Source of the DNA: VRUE01 sp036376915 | GTDB lineage: Bacteria; Actinomycetota; Thermoleophilia; Solirubrobacterales; 70-9 | NCBI GenBank assembly: GCA_036376915.1 | Contig: DASUZK010000013.1 | Coordinates: 1-49,701 of the forward strand | Reading direction: 5' to 3' | Length of the DNA stretch: 49,701 bases | Part shown: positions 35,490-46,570 of the stretch, in pieces | How the letters are laid out: every line of letters starts with the position of its first letter | Numbering within the stretch: position 1 is the stretch's first letter | Notes under the pieces: generated by a model | The model's input: only the letters and a program-made list of their open reading frames with translations | Told to the model about the DNA's origin: nothing | Databases searched by the model: none | Position numbers and translations under genes: made by a program

Positions 35490-35493
<4 letters not shown>
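33676..35493 (-). CDS. pyrKD: Fused dihydroorotate dehydrogenase: PyrK electron-transfer subunit + PyrD catalytic subunit
   Basis: 605 aa in one frame. Residues 1-265 are PyrK: FAD/NAD domain (LPRALSVAE, ILVGGGIGIAPLALL, VYACGPPQML) and the 2Fe-2S motif MACGYGACFGCAVPKGDG ... LCVDGP. A Pro/Ala-rich linker (about 268-305) leads to class 1B PyrD (about 306-605; VVNASGTFD, SKTITPEPRAGN, catalytic Cys in LNVSCPNVHSG, GMGGV). These are normally separate genes of a heterotetramer oxidising dihydroorotate with NAD. The linker DNA holds an imperfect GC-rich inverted repeat (34613-34680), and an ATG at 34575 could still start PyrD alone. Overlaps carB (ATGA). Confidence 0.93.
34613..34680. repeat. Imperfect GC-rich inverted repeat in the pyrK-pyrD linker
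   Basis: GTCGCAGGGGGGACCGCCCCC (described by its ends at 34613 and 34633) is largely complementary to 34655-34680, with two gaps; the centre holds AGCTTTAGCT. It codes the Pro/Ala linker between the two domains. It may be a decayed palindromic element or simply Pro codons. Confidence 0.45.
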
Positions 35494-38589
<3,096 letters not shown>

Positions 38590-38597
<8 letters not shown>

Positions 38598-39708
38598 GCG
38601 CGAGCTCCAGAAAGGAATCGAAGAGGTGGCGGGCGTCGTGCGGGCCAGGCCCGGCCTCGGGGTGGTACTGGACGGTGGCGGCGGAGACGTCCTTCAGCAC
38701 CAGGCCCTCGACCGTGCGGTCGTAGAGGTTGAGGTGCGACAGCTCGGCGACGCCGAAGTCGGTCTCCCAGCGGACCGGCTCGTCGACCTCGATTCGCGGC
38801 TCGCCGCCCGGGCCCTGCACGGCGAAGCCGTGGTTCTGGGAGGTGATGTCGATCCGCCCGCTCGCCAGCTCCTTGACCGGATGATTGGCACCGCGGTGAC
38901 CGAAGGGCAGCTTGTAGGTCTCCAAGCCGACCGCACGGCAGAGCAGCTGGTGGCCGAGGCAGATGCCGAAGACGGGGCGCTTGCCGATCAGGTCGCGAAC
39001 GGTCTCGACGACGTAGCCGAGGGCGGCGGGGTCGCCGGGGCCGTTGGCGAGGAAGACGAGGTCGGGCTCCTCGCCGAGCACCTCCTCGGCCGAGGAGGTG
39101 CAGGGAAGCAGCGTCACGCGACAGCCCCGCTCACGCAGCTGGCGGACGATGTTGAGCTTGACGCCGGTGTCGATGCCGACGACGTGCGGGCCGGCGCCCT
39201 CGAAGCGGACCGGCTCGGGCGGGGTCACGGTGCGGGCGAGGTCGGCCCCGGCCATCGAGGGCTCGGCGGCGACGCGCTCGCGCGCCTCCACCTCCGGGGT
39301 GCCGCCGGGGAAGATCCCGCCGCGCATCGCGCCGCGATCGCGGATGTGGCGGACCACCGCGCGGGTGTCGACGCCGCCGATTCCCGGCACCCCGCAATCG
39401 GCGAGCCAGTCGAGCCAGCCGCCCTCGGCCGTGGCGACGTCCTCGCCGTTCTTGGGGTCGCGCATGACGACCCCGCGGGCGTGGATTCGATCGGACTCCA
39501 TCGCCGCCGCCGAGACGCCGTAGTTGCCGATCAACGGGTAGGTGAAGACGATGATCTGGCCGGCATATGAGGGGTCGGTGACGGACTCCTGGTAGCCGGT
39601 CATCGCGGTGTTGAAGACGACCTCGCCGGTGACGGGCTCGACATGCCCGCAGGGGACTCCGTCGAAGCGCGCCCCGTCCTCGAGCAGCAGGAATCCCTCG
39701 CCACTCAT
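38590..39708 (-). CDS. carA: Carbamoyl-phosphate synthase small (glutaminase) subunit
   Basis: 372 aa. N-terminal CPSase_sm domain (EGFLLLEDGARFDGVPCG) and a C-terminal class I glutamine amidotransferase with nucleophile in FGICLGHQLL, and the His-x-Glu of VQYHPEAGPGP. ATG 39708 is immediately preceded by the palindromic element, whose arm ends CACCGGAACG just before the ATG; GGAA there is the only Shine-Dalgarno-like sequence. A longer frame upstream runs antisense-like through pyrC and is not real. Confidence 0.97.
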
Positions 39709-39760
39709 CGTTCCGGTGCGCCTTTTCCAGGAATGACGGGGATAAAGCGCACCGGAACGA
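39708..39760. repeat. Palindromic element, CCGGTGCGC family, copy 2
   Basis: CGTTCCGGTGCGC (39709-39721) pairs exactly with 39747-39759, one base bulged (C39722), then TTT with AAA. It fills the gap between the pyrC stop (39764) and the carA ATG (39708). Compared with the copies at 24793 and 46521 the A/T boxes are swapped (CTTTT on the left, ATAAA on the right) while the central CCAGG...CGGGG keeps its orientation. Confidence 0.88.
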
Positions 39761-39763
39761 GGG

Positions 39764-41110
39764 TCATGCGGCGACTCCCATGCTGAAGGAGCGCAACCGG
39801 AAGGCGACCTGGCCGCCGGCGAGGGTGAGGACGACCTGGCCGGTGAGCTTGCGGCCTGCGCACCAGGAGTTCGAGGAGCGGCTCTCGTAGCCGTTCTCCC
39901 CCACGGTCCACTCCGCCGAGAGGTCGCAGAGGGCGATGTTCGCCTCTCCCCCGGGGGCAAGCGAGGAGCGGGCGACGCCGAAGGGGACGGCTCCGGCGGA
40001 CATCCGCTCGACGACAAGGTCGAGATCGAGCACCCCGGGAAGCACGAGCTCGGTGTGCAGGGCGGCGAAGGCGGTCTCCAGGCCGGTCACCCCCATCGCC
40101 GCCTGCTCGAAGGGAACCTCCTTTTCCTCCGCTGCGTGGGGGGCGTGGTCGGTGGCGACGCAGTCGATCGTCCCGTCGCGGAGGCCCTCGATCAGCGCCT
40201 GGCGATCGGCCTCCGCGCGCAGCGGCGGGTTCATCTTGAAACGGCGGGGGTCGAGGCTGCGCACCTCCTCGTCGGTGAGGCAGAGGTGATGCGGCGAGGC
40301 CTCGCAGCTGATCCGCACGCCGGCCTCCTTGGCCCGGCGCACGACCTCGACCGACTCGGCCGCCGAGAGGTGCTGGACGTGGATCCGACCGTCCTCGTAG
40401 CCGGCAAGCGCGGCGTCGCGGGCGATCGCCGTCGACTCCGAGACCGAGGGGATGCCGTCGAGGCCGAGGACCGCGGAGACGGGGCCCTCGTGCATCACGC
40501 CACTGCCCGAGAGCTCCGGGTCCTCCTCGTGCAGCGCGATCGTGCCGCCGCAGAGCCGCTGGTACTGGAGCGCGCGCCGCAGCACGAGCGCGCTGCGGAC
40601 CGGGAGCCCGTCGTCGCTGAAGCCGACCGCCCCGGCGTCGCGCAGGGAGGCCATCTCGGTCAGCTCCTCGCCTCTCATACCGGCGGTGACAGTGGCGAGG
40701 AAGCCGACCCTGACCGAGGCGGCGGAGCGAGCGTCCTCGCGCAGCGCCTCGACGTCGGCGGGGGTGGAGACAGGCGGGTCGGTATTCGCCATCGCGAGCA
40801 CCCCGCAGTAGCCGCCCGCGGCGGCCGAGCGGCTTCCCGTCTCGATGTCCTCCTTGTGCTCCTGGCCCGGGGTACGCAGGTGGACGTGTGGGTCGAAGAA
40901 GGCGGGAAAGGCGTGCAGGCCGGTCGCGTCGATCTCCTCCAGGCCCGACGCGTCGGCCGATCCGGGCGCCGCCAGCTCGGCGATCGAGCCGTCGCGGATC
41001 ACAATGTCGTGGCTGCCCTCGATGCCGGCGACGGGGTCGAGCACAGCGGCCCGGCGCAGGACCAGGTCGGCGCTCTCTCCAGAGCGCATCTCGAGCTGGC
41101 CCACGCTCAT
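39764..41110 (-). CDS. pyrC: Dihydroorotase
   Basis: 448 aa amidohydrolase closing carbamoyl aspartate to dihydroorotate. Metal motif FFDPHVHLRTPG (about 71-82), a later ASPHHL, and the Asp in DCVATDHAPH. This is the class I type that binds PyrB in some bacteria. ATG overlaps the pyrB stop (ATGA). It ends directly against the palindromic element before carA. Confidence 0.96.
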   Translation of the reverse strand: MSVGQLEMRSGESADLVLRRAAVLDPVAGIEGSHDIVIRDGSIAELAAPGSADASGLEEIDATGLHAFPAFFDPHVHLRTPGQEHKEDIETGSRSAAAGGYCGVLAMANTDPPVSTPADVEALREDARSAASVRVGFLATVTAGMRGEELTEMASLRDAGAVGFSDDGLPVRSALVLRRALQYQRLCGGTIALHEEDPELSGSGVMHEGPVSAVLGLDGIPSVSESTAIARDAALAGYEDGRIHVQHLSAAESVEVVRRAKEAGVRISCEASPHHLCLTDEEVRSLDPRRFKMNPPLRAEADRQALIEGLRDGTIDCVATDHAPHAAEEKEVPFEQAAMGVTGLETAFAALHTELVLPGVLDLDLVVERMSAGAVPFGVARSSLAPGGEANIALCDLSAEWTVGENGYESRSSNSWCAGRKLTGQVVLTLAGGQVAFRLRSFSMGVAA

Positions 41111-42069
41111 GCCGGCCGCCCGATCGCGGTGGGCCGGCCGGCGCCGTTGCCGGCCGCAGGTGCCGACTCGTCGTCGCTGGCGGCAAGCAGCTCGTAGAGG
41201 ATCGCCATCCGCACCACGAGACCGGAGGCGACCTGCTCGGCGATCAGCGACTGGGGCGAGTCGATCACCTCGCCGGAGAGCTCGACGCCCCGGTTGACCG
41301 GCCCCGGGTGCATCAGCAGCTGGCGCCGCCCGAGCCGGCGCGAGTCGATCTGGAAGCGGGCCGCGTACTCGCGCAGCGAGGGGACGAAGCTCTCGGCCAT
41401 GCGCTCATGTTGGAGGCGCAGGGCGTAGACGACATCGGCCTCTCCGAGCCGGTCCAGCGAGTGCTCGACCTGACAGCCGAGCTGCTCGAGGCCGCGCGGG
41501 ATCAGCGCCGGAGGGCCGCACACGGTGAGCTCGGCGCCCATCGCCTTGAAGGCGATCAGGTTGGAGCGGGCGACGCGGCTGTGCAGGACGTCGCCGACGA
41601 TCCAGATCCGCTTCCCCTCCAGGGAGTCGAGCCTGCGGCGCAGCGTGTAGACGTCGAGCAGGGCCTGGCTCGGGTGCTCGTGCTTGCCGTCGCCGGCGTT
41701 GACGACTGCGGCGTCGGCCCACTCGGCGACGAGCTGGGCGGCGCCGGCGTGTGGGTGGCGGATCACGATCGCCGCCGGTTCGTAGGCGGAGAGCGTGGCG
41801 ACGGTGTCCTTCAACGACTCGCCCTTGTCGACCGAGGAGCCCGCCGCCTTTACCGAGACCAGGTCGGCCGAGAGACGCTTCGCCGCCAGCTCAAAGGAGG
41901 AGCTGGTCCGTGTGCTCGACTCGTAGAAGAGGGTGACGACGGTGCGGCCGCGCAGGGTCGGCACCTTCTTGATGTCGCGCCGACCGACCTCGGCGAAGCT
42001 CTCGGCCCGATCGAGGATCGCCTCGATCTCCGCTTTGGAGAGCTGCTCGATCGAGAGCAGGTGCCTCAT
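41107..42069 (-). CDS. pyrB: Aspartate carbamoyltransferase, catalytic subunit
   Basis: 320 aa. Carbamoyl-phosphate motif FYESSTRTSSSFE (about 49-61), GDGKHEHPSQALLD for aspartate binding and DVLHSRVARSN. It joins carbamoyl phosphate and aspartate. No pyrI regulatory gene is present. ATG 42069 was chosen because it overlaps the pyrR stop (ATGA) and gives the standard N-terminus MRHLLSIEQLSK; an upstream open extension lies inside pyrR. Confidence 0.97.
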   Translation of the reverse strand: MRHLLSIEQLSKAEIEAILDRAESFAEVGRRDIKKVPTLRGRTVVTLFYESSTRTSSSFELAAKRLSADLVSVKAAGSSVDKGESLKDTVATLSAYEPAAIVIRHPHAGAAQLVAEWADAAVVNAGDGKHEHPSQALLDVYTLRRRLDSLEGKRIWIVGDVLHSRVARSNLIAFKAMGAELTVCGPPALIPRGLEQLGCQVEHSLDRLGEADVVYALRLQHERMAESFVPSLREYAARFQIDSRRLGRRQLLMHPGPVNRGVELSGEVIDSPQSLIAEQVASGLVVRMAILYELLAASDDESAPAAGNGAGRPTAIGRPA

Positions 42070-42620
42070 GCCGTCACCTCCGCCGGCTCGGAGATCGTCA
42101 CCTCGTCGGAGCCGTCGACCTCCTCGAGGCAGACGTTGACCCGCTCCTCGCGCGCGGTCGGCAGGTTCTTGCCGACGTAATCGGGTCGGATCGGCAGCTC
42201 GCGATGGCCGCGGTCGCAGAGCACGGCGAGCTGGATCCGCTCGGGGCGCCCGTAGTCGAAGAGCGCGTCGATCGCGGCGCGCACGGTACGGCCGGTGAAG
42301 AGCACGTCGTCGACCAGCACCACAGTCTTGCCGGTCAGGTCGAAGTCGATGTGCGAGGCGCGGACGACGGGCTGGCTCGCGCGCGGCTTCGCGCCGACGT
42401 CGTCGCGGGAGAAGGAGATGTCGACGTCGCCGAGCGGGGCCTCGGAGCCGGTCAGCTCGGCAAGCGAGGCATTGAGCCTGCAAGCCAGAAGCGCGCCCCG
42501 TGTGTGGACCCCGACGATTGCCAGCTCCCCAGGGCTCGGGTTCTTCTCGGCGATCTCATGGGCGATCCGCTGCAGGGTTCGCCGCAAGTCGTCGCGCGTC
42601 AGCACGACCTTGTCGCTCAC
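42066..42620 (-). CDS. pyrR: Pyrimidine operon regulator / uracil phosphoribosyltransferase PyrR
   Basis: 184 aa. PRPP-binding loop VVLVDDVLFTGRTVRAA (about 99-115) and the N-terminal DDLRRTLQRIAHEIAEKN. PyrR binds an RNA hairpin in pyr mRNA when UMP is high. GTG 42620 is preceded by AAGGAG at nine bases; upstream of that, 42639-42652 carries the expected PyrR-binding loop. First gene of the pyr operon. Confidence 0.95.
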   Translation of the reverse strand: MSDKVVLTRDDLRRTLQRIAHEIAEKNPSPGELAIVGVHTRGALLACRLNASLAELTGSEAPLGDVDISFSRDDVGAKPRASQPVVRASHIDFDLTGKTVVLVDDVLFTGRTVRAAIDALFDYGRPERIQLAVLCDRGHRELPIRPDYVGKNLPTAREERVNVCLEEVDGSDEVTISEPAEVTA

Positions 42621-42638
42621 TTCGGTTTGCTCCTTCCT

Positions 42639-42652
42639 GGCCTCGCGGGACC
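42639..42652 (-). promoter_or_regulatory. PyrR-binding RNA hairpin in the pyr leader
   Basis: The minus strand reads GGTCCCGCGAGGCC. The known PyrR-binding consensus is ARUCCNGNGAGGYU; this matches 12 of 14, and the two differences (first A to G, last U to C) change together, keeping the closing pair. The flanking CC/GG pairs extend the stem, whose 3' side runs into the AAGGAG of pyrR. That suggests UMP-dependent translational repression, as proposed for mycobacterial pyrR. Confidence 0.75.
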
Positions 42653-42701
42653 GGGTTAAAGGACGGGGCCAGAGTAGCAGCGCCACGAGATGGCGCCTGC
42701 G

Positions 42702-43676
42702 CTATTCCGCAGTTTCCGGCTCCGCATTTCCCTGGGTTCGAGCCCCGTTCGGCACCAGCTCCGGCTCCCCCCGCTCGGGGAAGGGGATCTCTATGACGTC
42801 GAGATCACGGGGGGCCAGGGCCGGCTCGAAGACCTCTCTGGCCTCCTCGAGGATCTTGCCGACGTGGTAGCGCGAGGAGATGTGGACCAGGGCGAGCATC
42901 TTCACGTGGGCCTCACGGGCCACCGCGGCGGCTTGGCCGACGGTCGAGTGGCCGGTGTCGGCGGCCCGCTGGACCTCCTCCTCGGAGAAGCTGGCGTCGT
43001 GGACCAAGAGGTCCGCGTCAGCCGCGGCCGAAACCGTCGAGTGACAGGGAGCCGTGTCGCCGGTGATGGCGATCGTACGGCCGAGGCGCCGCTCCCCCAT
43101 CACATCCTCGGGGCGGACGATGTCCGTCCCGCCCTCAACCTCCTCGCCGCGCTGCAGGGCGGCGAAGGCGGGGCCTTCGCGGACCCCGAGGCTCTTGGCG
43201 GCCTCCGGGTCGAAGCGCCCCGGCCGGTCCTCCTCGATCAGGACGTATCCGTTCGCCCGCACGCTGTGCTCGACGGCGAAGGCCTCGACCCTGGCACCGT
43301 CGTGCGGCACGGCGTCGCCCGGGTCCATTTCGATCAGCTCGAGGTCGTAGTCGGTGCGCCCGATCAGTCTCCCCAGGGTCTTGAAGAGGTCGTACAGCCC
43401 GCGCGGCCCGTAGATCGTCAACGGCTCCTCGCGGGCGGTCAGGTCGTAGGTCTTGAGCAAGCCCGGCAGGCCGAGGATGTGATCGGCGTGGAAGTGCGTG
43501 AGGAAGATCTCGTCGACCTGTGCCAGCCCGACCGATCGCTGCAGCTGGCGCTGCGTCCCTTCCCCGCAGTCGAACATCATCCGCATGCCGCCGCGGACGA
43601 GCATCACGCTCGCCGTCGAGCGCCGTGCCGAGGGCACCGAGCTGCCGGTGCCGAGGAAGATCGCCGAGAGGTCCAT
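42702..43676 (-). CDS. rnz: Ribonuclease Z (tRNA 3' endonuclease)
   Basis: 324 aa metallo-beta-lactamase nuclease that trims tRNA 3' trailers. Metal motif THFHADHILGLPGLL (about 62-76), FDCGEGTQRQLQ, the later GDTAPC and HDASFSEEE, and HISSRY. ATG 43676 gives MDLSAIFLGTGSSVPSARR, the standard start; the frame stays open further upstream through a palindrome and the antisense of a tRNA, which is not coding. The next gene upstream is a tRNA without an encoded CCA, one of the substrate type this enzyme processes. Confidence 0.94.
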   Translation of the reverse strand: MDLSAIFLGTGSSVPSARRSTASVMLVRGGMRMMFDCGEGTQRQLQRSVGLAQVDEIFLTHFHADHILGLPGLLKTYDLTAREEPLTIYGPRGLYDLFKTLGRLIGRTDYDLELIEMDPGDAVPHDGARVEAFAVEHSVRANGYVLIEEDRPGRFDPEAAKSLGVREGPAFAALQRGEEVEGGTDIVRPEDVMGERRLGRTIAITGDTAPCHSTVSAAADADLLVHDASFSEEEVQRAADTGHSTVGQAAAVAREAHVKMLALVHISSRYHVGKILEEAREVFEPALAPRDLDVIEIPFPERGEPELVPNGARTQGNAEPETAE

Positions 43677-43715
43677 GGGGCTTGCGAGCCTACGCGAAGC
43701 GGAGCGGCCTGTTGA

Positions 43716-43791
43716 GGGATGCCGGGGCCTCTCCCCAAAAGGCGGGGCAGGAGCCGCGCTTGAGTGTTTTGGGGAGAGGCCCCGGCATCCC
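43716..43791. repeat. Perfect 25-bp inverted repeat between rnz and tRNA-Arg
   Basis: GGGATGCCGGGGCCTCTCCC-AAAA type left arm (43716-43740) is the exact reverse complement of 43767-43791, with a 26-base centre that contains a further GCGG/CCGC. It lies between divergent rnz and tRNA-Arg. On the plus strand the left arm ends in AAAA; on the minus strand likewise, so it does not look like a terminator in either direction. Confidence 0.85.
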
Positions 43792-43853
43792 ACCCCAAGC
43801 GCGTGAGCAGAATCTCGAACCGCCGGAGAGTCACCATCTAGACTGGCCTGCGA

Positions 43854-43927
43854 GCGCCCGTAGCTCAGCTGGATAGAGCGCATGCCTCCGGAGCATGAGG
43901 TCACAGGTTCGAATCCTGTCGGGCGCG
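43854..43927 (+). tRNA. tRNA-Arg(CCG)
   Basis: Complete cloverleaf of 74 bases: acceptor GCGCCCG/CGGGCGC with G73, D-arm GCTC...GAGC, anticodon stem CATGC/GCATG with loop CTCCGGA giving anticodon CCG (reads CGG), variable AGGTC, and T-arm ACAGG-TTCGAAT-CCTGT. CCA is not encoded. It is the only tRNA in the window. Confidence 0.97.
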
Positions 43928-43982
43928 TATCCCCGCTGCTCACGGCGGCGATTCCGCCCCCGCTTCCAATACTGTCGCGCCG

Positions 43983-44717
43983 ATGAAGGAGCGGCTATCG
44001 CGGGGATGGAGTCACCTGAGGCAGGTTCCGCCGCCGCGGGGAGCGCTGATCGTGATCGCGGTGGGGCTGCTCGCCACGCTTTTCGCGGCGCTGCTGAGCA
44101 CGGACAAGCCGCTCGGCGCGGCGACCCTGGAATGGGTCGAGGAAACGCGCATGCCCGACCCGAAGCCGGTCGGGGTCCCGGGGGGTGGGCGCATGACGCT
44201 CTCCGAAGGGCAGATCCGCTCCACCGAATCGAACGCCGGCGAGTACACCCTCTTTCGCTCCTCGGCGCTGTTGACGATTGACGCCGGATCGGCGATCGGA
44301 CAGGGCCGGCTCACCTGCGCCATCTCGGTGCCGAAGCGGACGATCGTCGCCAAGACCCATGACAGCCGCGCCTCCTACCCGCGTTCCAGCGAAGACCTCG
44401 CCGAACAGGAAGTCCACGACACCTCGCTGGTCGAGTTCAGCTCCCACAGCACCGATTTGGCATCGGTTGAAATCGGCGACGTGATCGACTCCCGCTACAC
44501 GAGGGAGCCGGGAATAGTCGTCGAGTGGGCGCCCTACCGGATTGGGCGCCAAGTCTGGCAACTGGGCTTCCCCAGCGGGCAGCCGAAGGAAGCGCTGAGC
44601 CTCCCCTTCGTCTCGATCTGGCGCACCACCGTCACGCCCGCGGCGCGCATCTCCTGCACGATCGAGACCGCCGAGGGCTCGGCGGCGGTCCGCACCGCCG
44701 GCGCCCTGCCCGGCTAA
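43983..44717 (+). CDS. Membrane-anchored protein of unknown function
   Basis: 244 aa. A basic start (MKERLSRGWSHLRQVPPPRG) is followed by one hydrophobic helix (about 21-40, ALIVIAVGLLATLFAALLS) and an extracytoplasmic domain of 200 residues with beta-rich character. Two cysteines (LTCAISV and ISCTIE) could pair. No family recognised. It is preceded by the tRNA and converges on the SRAP gene; the two stop codons overlap (CTAA at 44714-44717). Confidence 0.78.
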   Translation: MKERLSRGWSHLRQVPPPRGALIVIAVGLLATLFAALLSTDKPLGAATLEWVEETRMPDPKPVGVPGGGRMTLSEGQIRSTESNAGEYTLFRSSALLTIDAGSAIGQGRLTCAISVPKRTIVAKTHDSRASYPRSSEDLAEQEVHDTSLVEFSSHSTDLASVEIGDVIDSRYTREPGIVVEWAPYRIGRQVWQLGFPSGQPKEALSLPFVSIWRTTVTPAARISCTIETAEGSAAVRTAGALPG

Positions 44718-45508
44718 GGAGCGACCAGCAGCTCCGGGCCCTCGATGCCTTTGCCGACCTTGTTCAGCTTCGGGTTCGCGGGCGCGCCCTCCATGCGGCT
44801 CGCCGGCAGCGGCGCGCACATCGCCACCGCGTCCTCGACCTCGAGGTCCGGACGCAGCCAGGCGGCCTCGGCCTCGGCGCTGGGCAGGATCGCCGGCATC
44901 CGGTCGTGCACCTTGGCAACCACCTCGTTCGGCGTCGTCGTGACGATCGTGCAGCTGTAGAGCCAACCATCGTCGAAGCCCCGGTCCCCGGGGTCCTCCC
45001 ACTCCTTGCGGGTGCAGATGCCGGCAAAAGCAAAGGGCTCGCCCCCGTCGACCGTGAAGCGCCAAGGTTGGCGCGGCTGCTTGGGGTCCTCCGCCACCAT
45101 CCACTCGTAGAAGCCGTCAGCGACGATCAGGCAGCGGTGGCGGAACTTGCCGACCAGCGGCGAGTAGGCACGGCTCGAGGTCAGGTTCTCGGTCTTGGCG
45201 TTGATCATCCGGTAGCCGACCTTGAGGTCCTTGGCCCAGCGGGGGACCAGGCCCCAGCGCATCAACCGCGCCTCGCGCTCTCCCCTCGCGGCCTCGTCGG
45301 GGTCGGGCGAGGCGCGTACCGTCAGCACCTCCTGGGTCGGCGCCACGTTGAAGCGCCCCAGCCCCGCTTCGACCTCTTTCACCCGCTCGGCCCGCGGCGG
45401 CGGCGCGTCCCCGGCCGCGTTTCGCTCCAGCGCCTTCTCCAGCTCGACCTGGAAGCGGTCGGCGATCGTCTTCGTGTCCTTGGTCGTGACCGTGAATCGC
45501 CCGCACAT
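44714..45508 (-). CDS. SRAP-domain (HMCES/YedK-type) abasic-site DNA-protein crosslink enzyme
   Basis: 264 aa. The start MCGRFTVTT is decisive: after Met removal Cys2 is the N-terminal nucleophile that crosslinks to abasic sites in single-stranded DNA. Other conserved points: RFNVAPTQ, RWGLVPRWAKD, INAKTENL, GFYEW and the His of VHDRMPAIL. ATG 45508 is therefore the start, although the frame stays open 17 codons more. A 40-residue charged segment after residue 30 is longer than in E. coli YedK. Two bases downstream of the epimerase gene. Confidence 0.93.
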   Translation of the reverse strand: MCGRFTVTTKDTKTIADRFQVELEKALERNAAGDAPPPRAERVKEVEAGLGRFNVAPTQEVLTVRASPDPDEAARGEREARLMRWGLVPRWAKDLKVGYRMINAKTENLTSSRAYSPLVGKFRHRCLIVADGFYEWMVAEDPKQPRQPWRFTVDGGEPFAFAGICTRKEWEDPGDRGFDDGWLYSCTIVTTTPNEVVAKVHDRMPAILPSAEAEAAWLRPDLEVEDAVAMCAPLPASRMEGAPANPKLNKVGKGIEGPELLVAP

Positions 45509-45510
45509 GG

Positions 45511-46509
45511 CTACACGGAGACCTTTGCGGGGCGGGCCTGCGGGTGGGATCGGTACCAATCGATCGTGCGGACCAGGCCCTCGGCGAGCTCGACCCGCGG
45601 CCGCCAGCCGGTCAGCTCGCGGAGCTTGGCCGAGTCGACGTACTGGCGGTCGATCTCGCCGTCGGGGGTGCCCGCCCCGAGGTATTCGGGGTCGATACCG
45701 GTGTCCGCCGCCTCGGCGATCAGGTCGACGACCTCACGCACCGAGTGAGGTCGCTCGCCGCCGGCGTTGAATGCCTCCCCTCCGGCACCATCGCCTCCGA
45801 GAGCCTCCTCGATCGCGAGGTAGGCGGACACCGCGTCGTCGACGTGGAGGAAGTCGCGCTCGGGGCTGCCGTCGGAGCGGATCTGCGGCGGGCGACCGTC
45901 GAGGACCGCAATCGTCGTCTCCGGCACGAGCCGGGAGAAGTTGAGGTCGCCACCGCCGTAGACGTTGGCGAAGCGGGTCACGGCGAGCGGCACTCCGTAG
46001 GCATGGGCGTAGCTGCGGGCGATGACGTCGGCCGCCGCCTTGCTCGCGTCGTAGGGATAGGAGGCGCGCAGCGGGAAATCCTCCCGGTAGGGAAGCTCGG
46101 AGCTGCTGCCATATGCCTTGTCAGAGGAGGCGAAGACGACCCGGGAGGCGCCATGCTCACGACAGGCCTCGAAGACGTTCCAGGCGCCGCGCACGTTGAC
46201 CTCGAAGGTCTCGGCAGGGGACTCGCGGGCGACGCCGACGATCGTCTGCGCGGCCAGATGGAAGACCGAGTCGCAGCCGAAGACAGCCGCGCTCACGGCC
46301 TCGGCATCGCGCAGGTCGCCCTCGGCGAGCTCCACCTCCTCACGCAGGCCCAGCATGTCGAGCGCCGAGAGGCGCGGGCCGCCGACATCGGCGATGCGCG
46401 GATCCGGCCGGTCGAGCACCCGCACCGCGTCGCCGCGCTTCAACAGCGCGGCGACCAGGTGAGAGGCGACGAAACCATGCGCCCCGGTCACCAAAGCCCG
46501 GTCGCTCAT
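45511..46509 (-). CDS. NAD-dependent sugar dehydratase/epimerase, CDP-glucose 4,6-dehydratase-like
   Basis: 332 aa extended SDR. NAD motif VTGAHGFVASHL (about 7-18), HLAAQTIV, the active-site strand FASSDKAYGSS, and catalytic YPYDASK. The SDKAYG wording resembles CDP-glucose 4,6-dehydratase (RfbG), and the gene directly upstream encodes an RfbF-like cytidylyltransferase, so a CDP-hexose is the likely substrate; a UDP- or GDP-sugar epimerase cannot be excluded. Its Shine-Dalgarno GGAAGGGGG begins in the arm of the palindromic element at 46521-46569. Confidence 0.82.
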   Translation of the reverse strand: MSDRALVTGAHGFVASHLVAALLKRGDAVRVLDRPDPRIADVGGPRLSALDMLGLREEVELAEGDLRDAEAVSAAVFGCDSVFHLAAQTIVGVARESPAETFEVNVRGAWNVFEACREHGASRVVFASSDKAYGSSSELPYREDFPLRASYPYDASKAAADVIARSYAHAYGVPLAVTRFANVYGGGDLNFSRLVPETTIAVLDGRPPQIRSDGSPERDFLHVDDAVSAYLAIEEALGGDGAGGEAFNAGGERPHSVREVVDLIAEAADTGIDPEYLGAGTPDGEIDRQYVDSAKLRELTGWRPRVELAEGLVRTIDWYRSHPQARPAKVSV

Positions 46510-46520
46510 CGCCGAACCCC

Positions 46521-46569
46521 CTTCCGGTGCGCTTTATCTCGGCATATCGGGGCAAAGGCGCACCGGAAG
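46521..46569. repeat. Palindromic element, CCGGTGCGC family, copy 3
   Basis: CTTCCGGTGCGC (46521-46532) pairs exactly with 46558-46569; G46557 is bulged and TTT pairs with AAA. The centre ATCTCGGCATATCGGGGC is close to the copy at 24793. The element begins one base after the rfbF-like stop (46571) and ends at the Shine-Dalgarno of the epimerase. Confidence 0.88.
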
Positions 46570-46570
46570 G

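Noticed and set aside
43677..43943. N-terminal extension of RNase Z through the palindrome and the tRNA
   Set aside because: The extra residues are antisense translation of tRNA-Arg and a palindrome; the family start is at 43676.
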